From: Carposina sasakii
Taxonomy: Eukaryota > Arthropoda > Insecta > Lepidoptera > Carposinidae
Direction: 5' to 3'
DNA: 64,000 nucleotides
Assembly: GCA_014607495.2 (NCBI GenBank)
Contig: CP053159.1
Coordinates: 2,611,501-2,675,500, forward strand
Part shown: in pieces, positions 36,530 through 45,987 of the stretch
Layout of the letters: every line of letters starts with the position of its first letter
Position numbering within the stretch: the first letter of the stretch is position 1
The notes under the pieces: generated by a model
What the model was told of the DNA's origin: nothing
The model's input: only the letters and a program-made list of their open reading frames with translations
Database searches by the model: none
Position numbers and translations under genes: made by a program

Positions 36530-36773
36530 ACGTTAAAATCTCTAATAGAGTTAATAAAAACGCAGCTATGCACCGTAGCACTCACGGTGTCTGCTGCAAA
36601 CCTAGTCCGTCTGCCTCGAGAGGCCTTCAAACATGGAGCAGTTCCTTACCTGGTGGTGTACTGCTTCTGGCTCCTGGCAGCCGGGCTTCCCATCACCTTG
36701 CTGCAGTTGGCTATGGGTCAGCTCAGCCATCAAGACCCTATAGGTGTTTGGAGAGCAGTACCGATTTTAAAAG
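36530..36773 (+). CDS. SLC6-like gene, first visible coding exon (TM1-TM2)
   Basis: The acceptor is a T-rich tract ending tttacag. The frame enters in phase 0 and leaves in phase 1 at the donor g|gtaaag. It encodes TM1 with SAANLVRLPREAFKHG and TM2 ending LLQLAMGQ, then VWRAVPILKG, a close structural match to the start of the SLC6 fold (family pattern GNVWRFP...NGGG...ALGQ...W...P..KG). The triple Gly after TM1 is reduced to HGA. There is no in-frame ATG before the fold begins, so a short cytoplasmic N-tail must come from an upstream exon. Confidence 0.9.
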
Positions 36774-39700
36774 GTAAAGCTTGATAAATGGATTTATTTT
36801 TGGACATTTTGTTGGGAATTTCTTAAAGCTCTATATTTAGGTATTGTATCTATAAACTAATTAGGTATTTGAATGATGGATGGATGTTTGTAACTACCTT
36901 TATATCAAAGCGCAATAATTCATCGCATGAAGTTAAAATCTATACGTATTTTAAAGACATTAATTTAGCATAATGTCCATTTCTACCCAATTATTGTGCC
37001 AGAAGGAGGGTGTTTTTCGAGTATATGTATTTATGACTCTTCCCGGACATACTGTACAAGTCAGTAGAGAGACAAGAGGGTCTTGGTGTTTTGTAGGCGA
37101 TGGGCTGACCACCTGTCACTACTAACCGAACTTGTACATCTCAACCATACCCTCAAAATTGCTCAGAAGTGGCACCATGCGGTCCTAACGGCCCTTGGTG
37201 CTCTGCCTACCCCGTAAGGGATGTAAGGCGTGATTATATGTATGTATGTATGTTTCTATGTATGTATGTATGTTTTTTTAGCACGCTCTAGAGCCTAAAC
37301 GGCTTGTCGGTTTTGAGCCTGGGGGGTATCATTAAATATGACTTAGTCGTGAGGTGATCGTAAGCAGGCTCCGATTTCAGTTGACCCCCAAAAATGACAA
37401 CATATTCCTACAAGTAATGTTTTAATATCACATATCACATTGTACCTACGTCGACACTAAATATTTTCAGAATACATATGCATTTTTTTTTATTGTTTAC
37501 AGGTGTAGGCCATTTAAAAGTGCTGACCTCATATCTGTGCTGTGTGTACAACATGCTGTATGTGGCGCTCGCACTAGCATACCTTATATGGATAGCGAAG
37601 GGGACGTTCCCATTGAAGGACTGCACCAGGTTGCAGCTTACACCTGTAAGTTTTTTTTAAATAAAAATTTGAATCTACTTCTCATTATCTCGTAACTTGA
37701 CTTGTTGAGAGTTTACCAAGTTTAGTGGAAGTATTTAAATTGCCTTCAATAAAAAAAAAACAAATATCTAGGGAAGTACATAAAACCATGTCACCTGATA
37801 CAAGATGATGATTGAATACAAGATGCATTTATAGTTCCTTGGAACAAGGGTGCTATTTATTATATGTTTGACTACGTTATCTATGTACAAGTATATGCAT
37901 ACAAAAAATATTATGTACTTCCGAAATAAGGCACAGTAGTTATTGTATGAAACGGACTCTACGCTTGCTAACCTGCTAACTTATATTACGTTAAATTATC
38001 CGAGTCAATAGTGCATTAGTCCACTGCCCACTGCCACTTAGACGTTATCTGATGATGATGACTTGACCTTAATTTTTAATTACTAGTAGTATATTAAATT
38101 CCACCTTCAGTATGATATCTACGATGTTTCCGTAAATCTTCAAAAATATTAACATATGGCGGTTTTTCCAAAAAGGGGTAGCCTGAACTGCATGATCATA
38201 GGGAAATCATTCAGCCACCTTTGGTATCACTTATCAGTTGTAAATGATCATTGACAAATTGCCAGCTCATAGTAAATCTTCAAATAAAGGAAATAAGTAG
38301 GTACCTGCACTGATCGCATGGGTGTGTTTACCTAGCTATTTATTAGTTTATTTTATCTTATTTTTCAGAACGGTTATGAAAACCGCATGAATGCATCCGA
38401 ATGTTTCAAGTAAGTTTATCGTAAATTCAGTAAGTTATAGATTTTTATTTACCTAAGAGCCAATTTTTTCCAATAGTCAGATTTTGATGCTGTCTCTATA
38501 TTGATCAAATTTTAGAGAATGACAGCATCAACTTTATCCTCCATAGTTTATCAAACCATTGGAAAAATCAGGGAGGCGTGGACCCAGTGTGGAACGCATA
38601 GGTAATTTGGGAACGTCAGAATTTAAACAGTATTTCAATTAAACTATGAAAAATGATGTTCTATTAACGTTGATACAAAAGAAACTGTAACTAAAATTAC
38701 CTACATATTTGCATAATCACGCATGGACTATGTATTGCAAAATAATACGACAATTTCTACACTATTTATACGTGGTTATCTAAATAGGTCACAATTTGAT
38801 TAACGCATACGCGTACCGTTTCAAAAATGCGTTTTCAAATATTTGTGTAAGTGCAGCGGAAGTAGGTGACTAAGATAGAGTGGGTGCAGGTAAAATTGCA
38901 ACATACTTGCAGTGCGCATTTAAAAAGATATTCTACTAATATCTTTTATAAACTTAAAAGTTTGCGAGAATACATGTTTGGATGGTTGTCGGTCTTTCAT
39001 ATAAAAATTACCGAACGGATTTTGATGAAACTATAGGTAGACAGTTATGTAACTAATTCATCAGCAAACACATATTCTCGTAAAGTAACATATCCTGATG
39101 GACTCCGGATTTCCCGAAATTCCCACGGGAACAGGAAATAACGGGAATTCTCAAGTTCACGCGGACGAAGCCGTGAGCAGCCCCTAGTAGGCTATAAACA
39201 TGCAGACGTAGTCGCCGACGGCCGCTAATGACATAGAGTGAAAGAATATTTATTTCATTTAAGATCGCTAAATGTGCTCAATTAACCCTGTAATTACTTT
39301 AATAAACTAAGTAATTACTTGTACTTTCTTTATACGTAGAAGACATAAAACAATAACAACAACTTATATATATTGTGTAAATGTCGAAGAAAGTTCAACA
39401 GTCTACGCAAAAGTTTCAGACTTCTGCCATATCATAGTAAGATGAATTACAATAGTTATAGATGCTTATTTGTTTTCATGTCATAACGGTTGGACGGATC
39501 CTAATTTTGGTACATAGGCAAAGGTATATCAATAAATATGTAGCCAAATCATATTATACTAGTGATTTAGAGAGTGTTCCAGAAGTGTTTTAGTACATAC
39601 ATTAAAGGGATGATGGACCAATGGGTTAGACGTGTGCCTTCCAACCGAAAATTTAACCTACATTTACGCATTTTGGCCCTCAAGATAATGTAAAGAGTCC

Positions 39701-42700
39701 CGTTATTCGAAGGTATTTCGAAACTAAGGTACAAACTTAGTGGCTGTAGCTGTAAGTAATTTTTATTCGAAACTAGGGATATGCCCCGGCTTTGCACGTG
39801 TATATGTAATGCCCTTACACGTGGACAAAATCCGGCCGCTATAGAAAAGTGTTAAGTTTAAATTTCAGGCAATTTTTAAAAAATTTCTCTCCCTAAGAAC
39901 CATTCTTGTGCTTCAAGGAATATTCTAAAAAGAAATTTGCGCTTAGCAACACATTCAGTTATTCATTTTTATATTATAGATAAAATTTCAAGGCGAAGGA
40001 AGTCGCGGACACTGATATTCTGGCGTTACTGTTCTTATAAATAGGACTCCGAACAAAATGACAAAAGCGAAATTAAAATAATTTAATATCGACATAACAG
40101 ATGAAATTTATGTTTCAGTTCAACGTTTTTGGCTCCGTTCACGGAGTATCCGCAGTATCTCGGAATAATGGCGATTTTAATATTCGTTTTATGGTTCATC
40201 CTACCCGTTTTGTAAGTAATATCCTTGTTGATTAAAATCTATTTAAGTACAGTTACATAATTTATTCGGATGGGATTTAATCCGCCCCTTTATTAAGGTA
40301 TTTTATAATTAAGTCGGAAAATTACCACGGATTATTGCTTTTGTTATTTAAGAATTTTGGTTTCTGGAATGTGTGGAAATCAGAGTCCACAAGCTGTTCT
40401 ATTATATTGCTTCGGTTATTTAAATCTCTGGTCTACTATATAAAACATGTTCTAATTTAATTGTTTATTAATCCAGTAGTGAGAACAGTTTAGTGGTTCT
40501 AAATCTAAAGAGTAATCTTTACTAAGTATAGAATTTTACAACTTTTTTATACTTCGTGAAAGCTTTCGGCTTTCTTCTATTATAACAGCAAATAATTATA
40601 AATAATGAACACTGAACTCTATGCTGAGGCCGGGCAGACAGTACCTATTCATGATTAAAATAGTCCACCTGCATCTCTTTCCGTGCATGTCATTAAAATC
40701 GACTGTACGATTCACGCCGGCCGCGCCGGAGCGCAGCGCACCGGAGCGCATTTTATACTGAGCTTCGGGAATTAAAGCTTCTGTACAGTAGTTAAGTCTT
40801 ATATTTGCATGGAAGAAATTCCAAGCGCATTGCCGCGGCACGCTGCGGACGGTCGCGCGCGGCGAACGGTCGTCTAGGTATTGAAGCGCGTTCTCTCAGT
40901 CCATGAGCTAGCAAATTGACAATGATCTTTTTTATCTAGTCACACTATACTAAACGTGGCTAGCATTGACTTCCCTCATTCTATACTATACAGGCTGATT
41001 TTTGGACGTCAACGTTCCCGAAAACTACGGAATCTACTCATCGTCACGATCATTTTTCTCCATGGAACCATACCTGGGAAGTGTCTGGTTTCCAAAATAT
41101 TAGGGTCCAATGTTGAGTAAATAGACTGCGTTTTTCTGCATAAATGCACATGGACGCGCGTAGCAAGATTTTTTCACGAGAAATAATTAATATCTGTCTA
41201 TGAAAAAACTAGCATAAACACTGGACACTATAAATTTCACCCAATCAAGTAATTTTTAAAAATTCAAAGAAATTTTCATCGATTCCCAGCATTTTTTTGG
41301 TATGAACTTACTTTATTTGATGTATAGAGTACGTACCCATCGTTTAGGGTGGCAACGAAGAAACAACCTGTATATCATGAGCTACCCGCACAAAATCTTC
41401 ACATTGAATTGGTAGAGATATCAGACGTCACTTAAAATTTGTTCCAGAAAACTTATGAGGCTACTCAAATAGGCTCCCTCTGACCCAAAACCTAACAATG
41501 TAACAAAATAATGACACACGCCGCACATAATTCATACCCACTAATCAACTTCCAACCTTTTTCAGCTTATACCGCCTCCACAAATCATTGAAGATAACCC
41601 TCAGTATTCTGTCACTCCTTGTGATAGCTATAGCTATTGCACTATATACATTTCTGGCTGATTGGTCATTGCTAAAAGATGTGCTCTTGTCGTGCGAGCA
41701 ATGGATGCCGCTCACGCAACCTTACATTTGGCAAAGTGCCTTGGTACAGGCGCTGTTGTCAACGCAGATCGTCAGTGGATACTTGGTTAGTGCTGGAGGC
41801 ACTATCTATAACAAGTCAGACGTTCGATGGTGAGTAGGTATATAGATGCTTTGTGATACTTATAAAATTTCTATCATAAGATTTATAAACTAAAGAAACA
41901 TGGAATGTCACTAGGTCCGTTAAATCGCTTGAGTTTACGATCATGAAGATTCAAATACACAAAAACCCAATGGTTACCCCCAGCGCCGGCCCGAAGTAAA
42001 TTTTAGAATGGAGCGAGATCCATTTTAGGAGTACCTAATAGAATATCGATAACTTCTAAAATCATATTCCCGGACACCGGATTTAGGCGCCCTCTAGGAT
42101 TTGACGCCTGGAGCGACTGCTCCGTTTGCCGTATGGGCGGGCCGGCCCTGGTTACCCCCCTACACTATTTAGTGTTCTACGAGTATGCCTAGGGTGTAAT
42201 TCATTAACTTAGTAATTAATTTTGCTCTTACGGTCATGACCATTCATATTAGGTCTTCAGCCAGCATAATCCTCGGCAACATGATGTCAGGGTGGTTCTG
42301 GGTGTTCCTCTGGCAGACCATCGGTGGCGAGGGTCGGAAGGACACCAGCTTCGTGGGAATCCTGGTCACCATCTACCAGTCCTCGGTCTCAGAGTCCAGA
42401 GCTAAGATGTGGCCAATGCTGTCGTTCGGGATTGTGTTCTTGTCGGGAATTATCTCCGTGGTGAGTCTGTTTTGAAATCATTTTGAAGTCCTAAAGACGT
42501 TATTTTAGTTTATTTGAGCGAAATAGCAACGCCGAAGGGTGTCTGTAGTAAACATAGAAACCTTAGATAGGGTTTCTATGTTTGTACCCTGTTGTCTTGT
42601 ATCCTTGTGGCTATTATCATATATTATATATCATATTTTATATAGTATGTGTGATCTTCAAATTCTATTTTATGTCCTTGGAGAGATCTTTTATGCCAGT

Positions 42701-45169
42701 GGGTGATCTGTTTCAAATTTTATTGATCAGTATTTTTCGTAACGCAATTTTCCTTGTCATCCATTATTATATAGGTAACCTGGTTGTATGATCGATCAGA
42801 ACCATATCAGAACTAATTAATAAAAGGCACATATTTATGATTTTTTTTTAACCTCAATGATTTTGATTTCTTGTAACTAATTCAATTCTTCTAGCTTTTC
42901 CTCCTGTTCCCAATCTTCGACAAGTTTCACAAGATAGCCGAACTGCACTGGAAGATATTAGCGGCTGCAGTCTCTACTTTAGGCACTGCACTCACCGTGG
43001 CTGTGTTATCTAGAGGCAAGTTTATTCCATAAGAAGTATGACTTTGTAGAGCTTAGGTACAGGTATCATAGTGAAAGGCCAATTAGATCATAATTCGCTC
43101 ATTTAAATTAATATTAATACAACTGCAAAAAAAATTACGTTAGTGGTGTATGGAATTATTATTTTTGGAATGTCTGCCGAATTTAGGCAATATTTAAATT
43201 AAAACAGTGTTTAATTTGTCACAAGGTAGGAGTTTAGATAATATTTATGTTTTGCATTTTTTTGCAGTTGTGTCAATGTCACTCCAAATGAGCGTTCGTA
43301 TGGTTATTATGAAAAGCTCAGCCAAAGGTTTCTCTATATATTTTAGTCTGCAAGGATGTAAATAGTGTAGGTAGTATCTAATCTATCTATCTTTTTTTTA
43401 CGTAGGTTTAGTTATTATTGCAAATAATTATAGATAAATAAAGCTAAAAAAAAATCTATCTATGTATGTAATATTTGCTACAGGTATCGAAGTAGCAACA
43501 ATCCTGGACGAGCTAGCCCTTCCCGTGCTAGCTATGTTCACCGCTGCTGTTGAAGTCGTGGGATTTGTGTTTATTTATGGTATGTGCTTCTACTAACTCT
43601 TATATCCTTTCTTCAACGAGGTAGTTTTCCCAAAATGGGGTAGTCCAAACTGCAAGATGACGTAGGATATCTTTCAGCTACGCTTACCATAGCTAAATCA
43701 AAATTTAATAGGCCGCATTCTTAATGATACCAACTTGCTTTAAAGTCACAAATAGGATGCTTCCCGCTTCAATGGCATAGCAATTTTTTCATCGCGACCT
43801 AGCATACATTTTTCTTCTGGTCAGCATCGCTATTTGTCTCTCCAAAAGGACGTTTAAGCGAGTTGAATAATATGGTAATGCAATAGCATTCACAACCATG
43901 GCTAATTTGCTTTTTCAATAATCATTTGTTTTAATCATAGAAATCAGACACATGTATTGATAAATTATGCAATGCCCCATGATACATAGGTTCCAAACTG
44001 ATGACACGTGATGCGTGTATGCACTATCTAATTAGTAATTTGAAACTAACGTTGATGTATAAGTTAATATGTGAGTAACATTCCAGTCAGCATATTCAAA
44101 TCCAGTCATACATTGCATACAATTATTACATAGCTATTCCCTAGTTTTATTTCCCCTACCTACATCAGTTTTAACTAACAGGACCTTGATAGTTGATATA
44201 CATGTTTTTCAGGCTGGTTGTACCTAGCAGTAGACATCGAGTTTCTTACCGGCAGTAGGCTTCCATGCATCTGGATTGGGACCTGGTGGTCCACCCCGGT
44301 GTTCCTGGTAGGGGTCGCCGGCTGGTGGCTGCGGGCTGTACTCCGGAACACCTGGGGCCAGACGCAGACGTTGTGGCCACTGGTCGGCGTCTTCATGGGC
44401 ATCCTGGTGGTCATGGCTGTGATGGCAGCCATTGCTGTGGCTAAGGAAGAGCAGTTTAATCTGTTGACGGTACGTGTCTTTTGTCGTTATTTCATTTTTG
44501 ACGGATAGGCAAAGGGTATACTTTGTACTACAAGTAAGTGCAAGGGTTTTGACGAGTCAATAGATCTACTAGATAAATCTTTCATTACCATCATCATACA
44601 TCATCACATAGAATTACGATGACTAAACTATTAATCTTACTTTCATTGAGACCTTGTAATTGCCCTAGTCTAACGGATATATCTCCTTAATGTTACATTT
44701 CATTCCTCCACAGAAATTCACAGCAGCATTTGCACCTTCCCGGATGTGGGGACCAGAAGAGCCTATGGCACGCTACGTCTGGATGTCACAAAGATATGCC
44801 AGCGAGACCCTCAGCTCGCTCCGGGACGACACCAGCTCTGAACCCAACAACTACTCCACAATCGTCTACAACACTGCCAACAACAAGAAACTACACGAAA
44901 ACTGGATAAACGACACTCACACCTACCAAAGAGCATACAACGTGTTCTCCAATACTGACTTTGGAATCAAACCGAAGAAGAAATCCCCAATACCCAATCA
45001 CGTGATATCAATACCGAGAAATAAAAAGAAGAAAGTTGAACCCAAGTTTCGGTCGCCCAATATTTGTATAGCCAAAGGCCAACTAGGTGGCCCAGTCAAT
45101 TGTAATTGTAATAGACACTTCACACTTAACGTACCAACCTTGGGTAAAGATAGTACGACTAGTCTCTAG
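36530..45169 (+). CDS. SLC6-family transporter-like membrane protein, ten exons, 5' end missing
   Basis: Spliced CDS: 36530-36773, 37503-37645, 38369-38409, 40119-40211, 41566-41829, 42253-42460, 42895-43015, 43484-43579, 44213-44469, 44714-45169. Every junction keeps frame and the total is 1923 nt (640 aa plus stop). Numbering starts at the first visible residue. The order matches SLC6: TM1 (N24, R27, P29 of an ANLVRLP motif equivalent to GNVWRFP), TM2 ending LAMGQ, TM3 near 94-111, then a short extracellular loop 2 with C122/C141 and sequons at N137 and N143. TM4-TM12 follow, including YNK after TM6, DIE..TG (411-417) after TM10, and a 150-residue basic C-tail starting KFTAAFAPSRMWGP. Family role, from established knowledge: Na+/Cl- coupled uptake of amines or amino acids at the plasma membrane. 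Transport here is uncertain, because the TM6 hinge reads STQIVSG (239-245) in place of the usual SLGxGxG. The initiator exon was not found, and the ortholog is not identified. Confidence 0.9.
37030..37265 (-). repeat. family B repeat in SLC6 intron 1
   Basis: Reverse copy ending in a (catacata)-type tail, seen on plus as tatgtatgtatg. Confidence 0.8.
37503..37645 (+). CDS. SLC6-like gene, coding exon 2 (TM3)
   Basis: Acceptor tttacag, donor cct|gtaagt. The exon completes a split Gly codon and ends in phase 0. It encodes GVGHLKVLTSYLCC, TM3 (YNMLYVALALAYLIW) and the start of extracellular loop 2 with Cys122 in KDCTR. In the family the TM3 signature carries a Tyr pair (YY). Here the second Tyr position is Asn, depending on the alignment. 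Confidence 0.88.
38157..38275 (-). repeat. family C repeat in SLC6 intron 2
   Basis: ttttccaaaaaggggtagcc...atcattgacaaattgccagc. Confidence 0.6.
38369..38409 (+). CDS. SLC6-like gene, 41-nt microexon (extracellular loop 2)
   Basis: Acceptor tttttcag, donor caa|gtaagt; enters in phase 0 and leaves in phase 2. It encodes NGYENRMNASECF plus two bases of an Asn codon. The NAS sequon and Cys141 fit the glycosylated, disulfide-bonded extracellular loop 2 of SLC6 proteins. The codon split at its 3' edge becomes Asn of a second sequon (NST) once joined to the next exon, which supports the junction. Confidence 0.82.
38457..38570. repeat. family H palindromic repeat in SLC6 intron 3
   Basis: Contains gatgctgtctctatattg and its inverse gacagcatcaactttatcc, flanked by inverted ccaat/attgg blocks. 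Confidence 0.62.
38960..39192. repeat. family D-related repeat in SLC6 intron 3
   Basis: gaaattcccacgggaacagg... and cacgcggacgaagccgtgag, ending cccctagta. Confidence 0.6.
39775..39975 (-). repeat. family G repeat in SLC6 intron 3
   Basis: ctagggatatgccccggctt...aatccggccgctatagaaaa...gcgcttagcaacacattcag; reverse complement of 62865-63075. Confidence 0.7.
40119..40211 (+). CDS. SLC6-like gene, coding exon 4 (TM4)
   Basis: Acceptor tgtttcag, donor tt|gtaagt. With the phase-2 entry it reads STFLAPFTEYPQYLG followed by the hydrophobic TM4 segment IMAILIFVLWFILPV. The loop before TM4 corresponds to the SPAEEFFER.VL region of typical family members, in shortened form. Confidence 0.85.
40640..40980 (+). 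repeat. family C repeat in SLC6 intron 4, interrupted by GC-rich insert
   Basis: Family C sequence stops near 40703 (aaaatcgact) and resumes near 40890 (ttctctcagtccatgagc). About 185 bp of very GC-rich DNA sits between (gccggccgcgccggagcgc...cggtcgcgcgcggcg). Confidence 0.62.
40989..41372 (+). mobile_element. M1 MITE in SLC6 intron 4
   Basis: TACAGGCTGATTTTTGG...AACCTGTA flanked by TA. Full-length copy, in the sense orientation relative to the gene. Confidence 0.85.
41566..41829 (+). CDS. SLC6-like gene, coding exon 5 (TM5-TM6)
   Basis: Acceptor ctttttcag, donor tg|gtgagt. It encodes YRLHKSLK, TM5, the extracellular W-rich segment (DWSLLKD... PYIWQSALVQALL) and TM6, then GGTIYNKSDVR. This aligns with the family pattern PxVWxxAxxQxFFSLGxGxG...SYNxFxNN. 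The region that binds substrate and Na1 in characterised members reads STQIVSG, so the conserved glycines of the unwound TM6 segment are absent. Confidence 0.9.
41981..42150. mobile_element. hAT-type MITE in SLC6 intron 5
   Basis: Termini CAGCGCCGGCCC and GGGCCGGCCCTG, with 8-bp direct duplications GTTACCCC at 41973-41980 and 42151-42158. CAG...CTG ends with 8-bp duplication are the hAT signature. 170 bp, non-coding. Confidence 0.82.
42253..42460 (+). CDS. SLC6-like gene, coding exon 6 (TM7 to TM8)
   Basis: The acceptor AG at 42251-42252 completes the split Trp codon (tg|g) and gives SSASIILGNMMSGWFWVFLWQ (TM7), followed by an extracellular stretch and WPMLSFGIVFLSGIISV (TM8). The nearby alternative AG at 42259-42260 breaks the frame. 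The donor is gtg|gtgagt in phase 0. The usual Gly-x-Asp/Ser-Ser of TM8 that helps form the Na2 site is not visible. Confidence 0.87.
42550..42583. repeat. hairpin in SLC6 intron 6
   Basis: aaacatagaaacc pairs with ggtttctatgttt around an 8-nt loop. Confidence 0.8.
42895..43015 (+). CDS. SLC6-like gene, coding exon 7 (TM8 end to TM9)
   Basis: Acceptor cttctag. It encodes LFLLFPIFDKFHKIAEL and TM9 (WKILAAAVSTLGTALTVAVL). The exon ends in phase 1 at tctagag|gcaagt, a GC donor with an otherwise strong consensus. No in-frame GT donor lies at this point, and the next exon resumes the family pattern exactly. Confidence 0.83.
43484..43579 (+). CDS. SLC6-like gene, coding exon 8 (TM10)
   Basis: Acceptor tttgctacag, donor g|gtatgt. 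It encodes GIEVATILDELALPVLAMFTAAVEVVGFVFIYG, which matches the family pattern GGxYxFxLxDxFxxGxSLLFxxxxExxxxxxxYG. It enters and leaves in phase 1. Confidence 0.87.
43616..43695 (-). repeat. family C repeat fragment in SLC6 intron 8
   Basis: ttcccaaaatggggtagtcc...cagctacgcttaccatagc. Confidence 0.55.
44213..44469 (+). CDS. SLC6-like gene, coding exon 9 (TM11-TM12)
   Basis: Acceptor gtttttcag, donor acg|gtacgt. It encodes GWLYLAVDIEFLTGSRLP, matching RFxxDIExMxGxRP of SLC6 proteins, then two hydrophobic segments (TM11, TM12) with many Trp and Val. The exon is clearly GC-richer than the flanking introns. An antisense open frame over 44175-44432 is only a shadow. Confidence 0.9.
44714..45169 (+). 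CDS. SLC6-like gene, last coding exon (cytoplasmic C-tail)
   Basis: Acceptor tcctccacag, phase 0, stop TAG at 45167-45169. It begins KFTAAFAPSRMWGPEEP, equivalent to the L.PS..WGP start of SLC6 C-tails, and continues for about 150 hydrophilic residues, with basic clusters (KPKKKS, RNKKKK) and a Cys pair (NCNCN) near the end. No transmembrane segment is visible in the tail. Confidence 0.88.
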   Translation, partial: KFTAAFAPSRMWGPEEPMARYVWMSQRYASETLSSLRDDTSSEPNNYSTIVYNTANNKKLHENWINDTHTYQRAYNVFSNTDFGIKPKKKSPIPNHVISIPRNKKKKVEPKFRSPNICIAKGQLGGPVNCNCNRHFTLNVPTLGKDSTTSL

Positions 45170-45529
45170 TCGGTTGATTAAAAAGTTCAAAAACACAACG
45201 AACATTAAGCCTAGTCGATATTTATTTATATTGTGATCTTTAAGGATGTACATAGTGTTATTATTGAGGAATACAAAATATTTTCTGTCGTTGTCAAGGT
45301 ATTTTAATTGGAGTACCGAAAGATGTGATTCCGTGGATGACTGCCCACACGACGCGGTAAGGCGTAAGACGAACATGGCGCGTTATTCTCGTACATATTT
45401 TAGGCGTTACCCGAGATAGGTAAATGACACATAATTATATCACATCTAATCAACAAATGCCAAACATCTTAGTTATGTCTTACATTCTGGAATAATAATT
45501 CATTTAAGTCAATAAAGATATTAGTGATA
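45170..45529 (+). other. 3' untranslated region of the SLC6-like gene
   Basis: This is AT-rich sequence after the TAG stop, with a canonical AATAAA at 45511-45516. Cleavage would be expected 10-30 nt later, which is where MITE M3 begins (45530). Confidence 0.6.
45511..45516 (+). terminator. polyadenylation signal AATAAA
   Basis: First canonical hexamer after the SLC6-like stop codon, about 340 nt downstream of it. Confidence 0.55.
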
Positions 45530-45987
45530 TACAGGGTGTTTGTGACAGCCAGGCAAATATTGATACCATGAGGTGGAAAACAGAAAATTTTCGCTGGAAA
45601 ATTTCAAAATTTTCCGACTTATTTTTTATATTTTCAGGAAAAAAATTGTTAACTTTGTTTATTTAGGCCTTAGATAATGACTTAAAAATAAAATATGTAA
45701 CGAAAAAAAAATTTCAACAAAAAAGTTGCCCCAAAAATGTCAAAAACCTGATCAACCCTAATAGAGAGTCACAAGTGATCCAAAAAACAGCAATCTGTCA
45801 CAGAATAACCAATAAGTCCATTTAATTAGTCACAAGATCGTGCAATACAATTGGCGCGGAGAGCAAAGGCTACTGATAATCAAACCAAAAATTCATTTCC
45901 TGCGAGTTATAACACTGTCGTATAACTCAGCAGAATGGTACTTGTTCAGCATTTCAGTATTTGCCTGGCTGTCACCCACACCCTGTA
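45530..45987. mobile_element. M3 MITE (458 bp)
   Basis: Terminal inverted repeats of about 30 bp: TACAGGGTGTTTGTGACA at the left, and GTCACCCACACCCTGTA at the right, both followed inward by the GCCAGGCAAATA sequence. The interior is AT-rich with no coding sense. TA is clear on the left only. Confidence 0.8.

Noticed and set aside
42236..42252. ATG just before SLC6 exon 6 as a possible alternative start.
   Set aside because: It lies upstream of the acceptor in the intron, and the joined Trp codon and family pattern show that 42253 is an internal exon edge.
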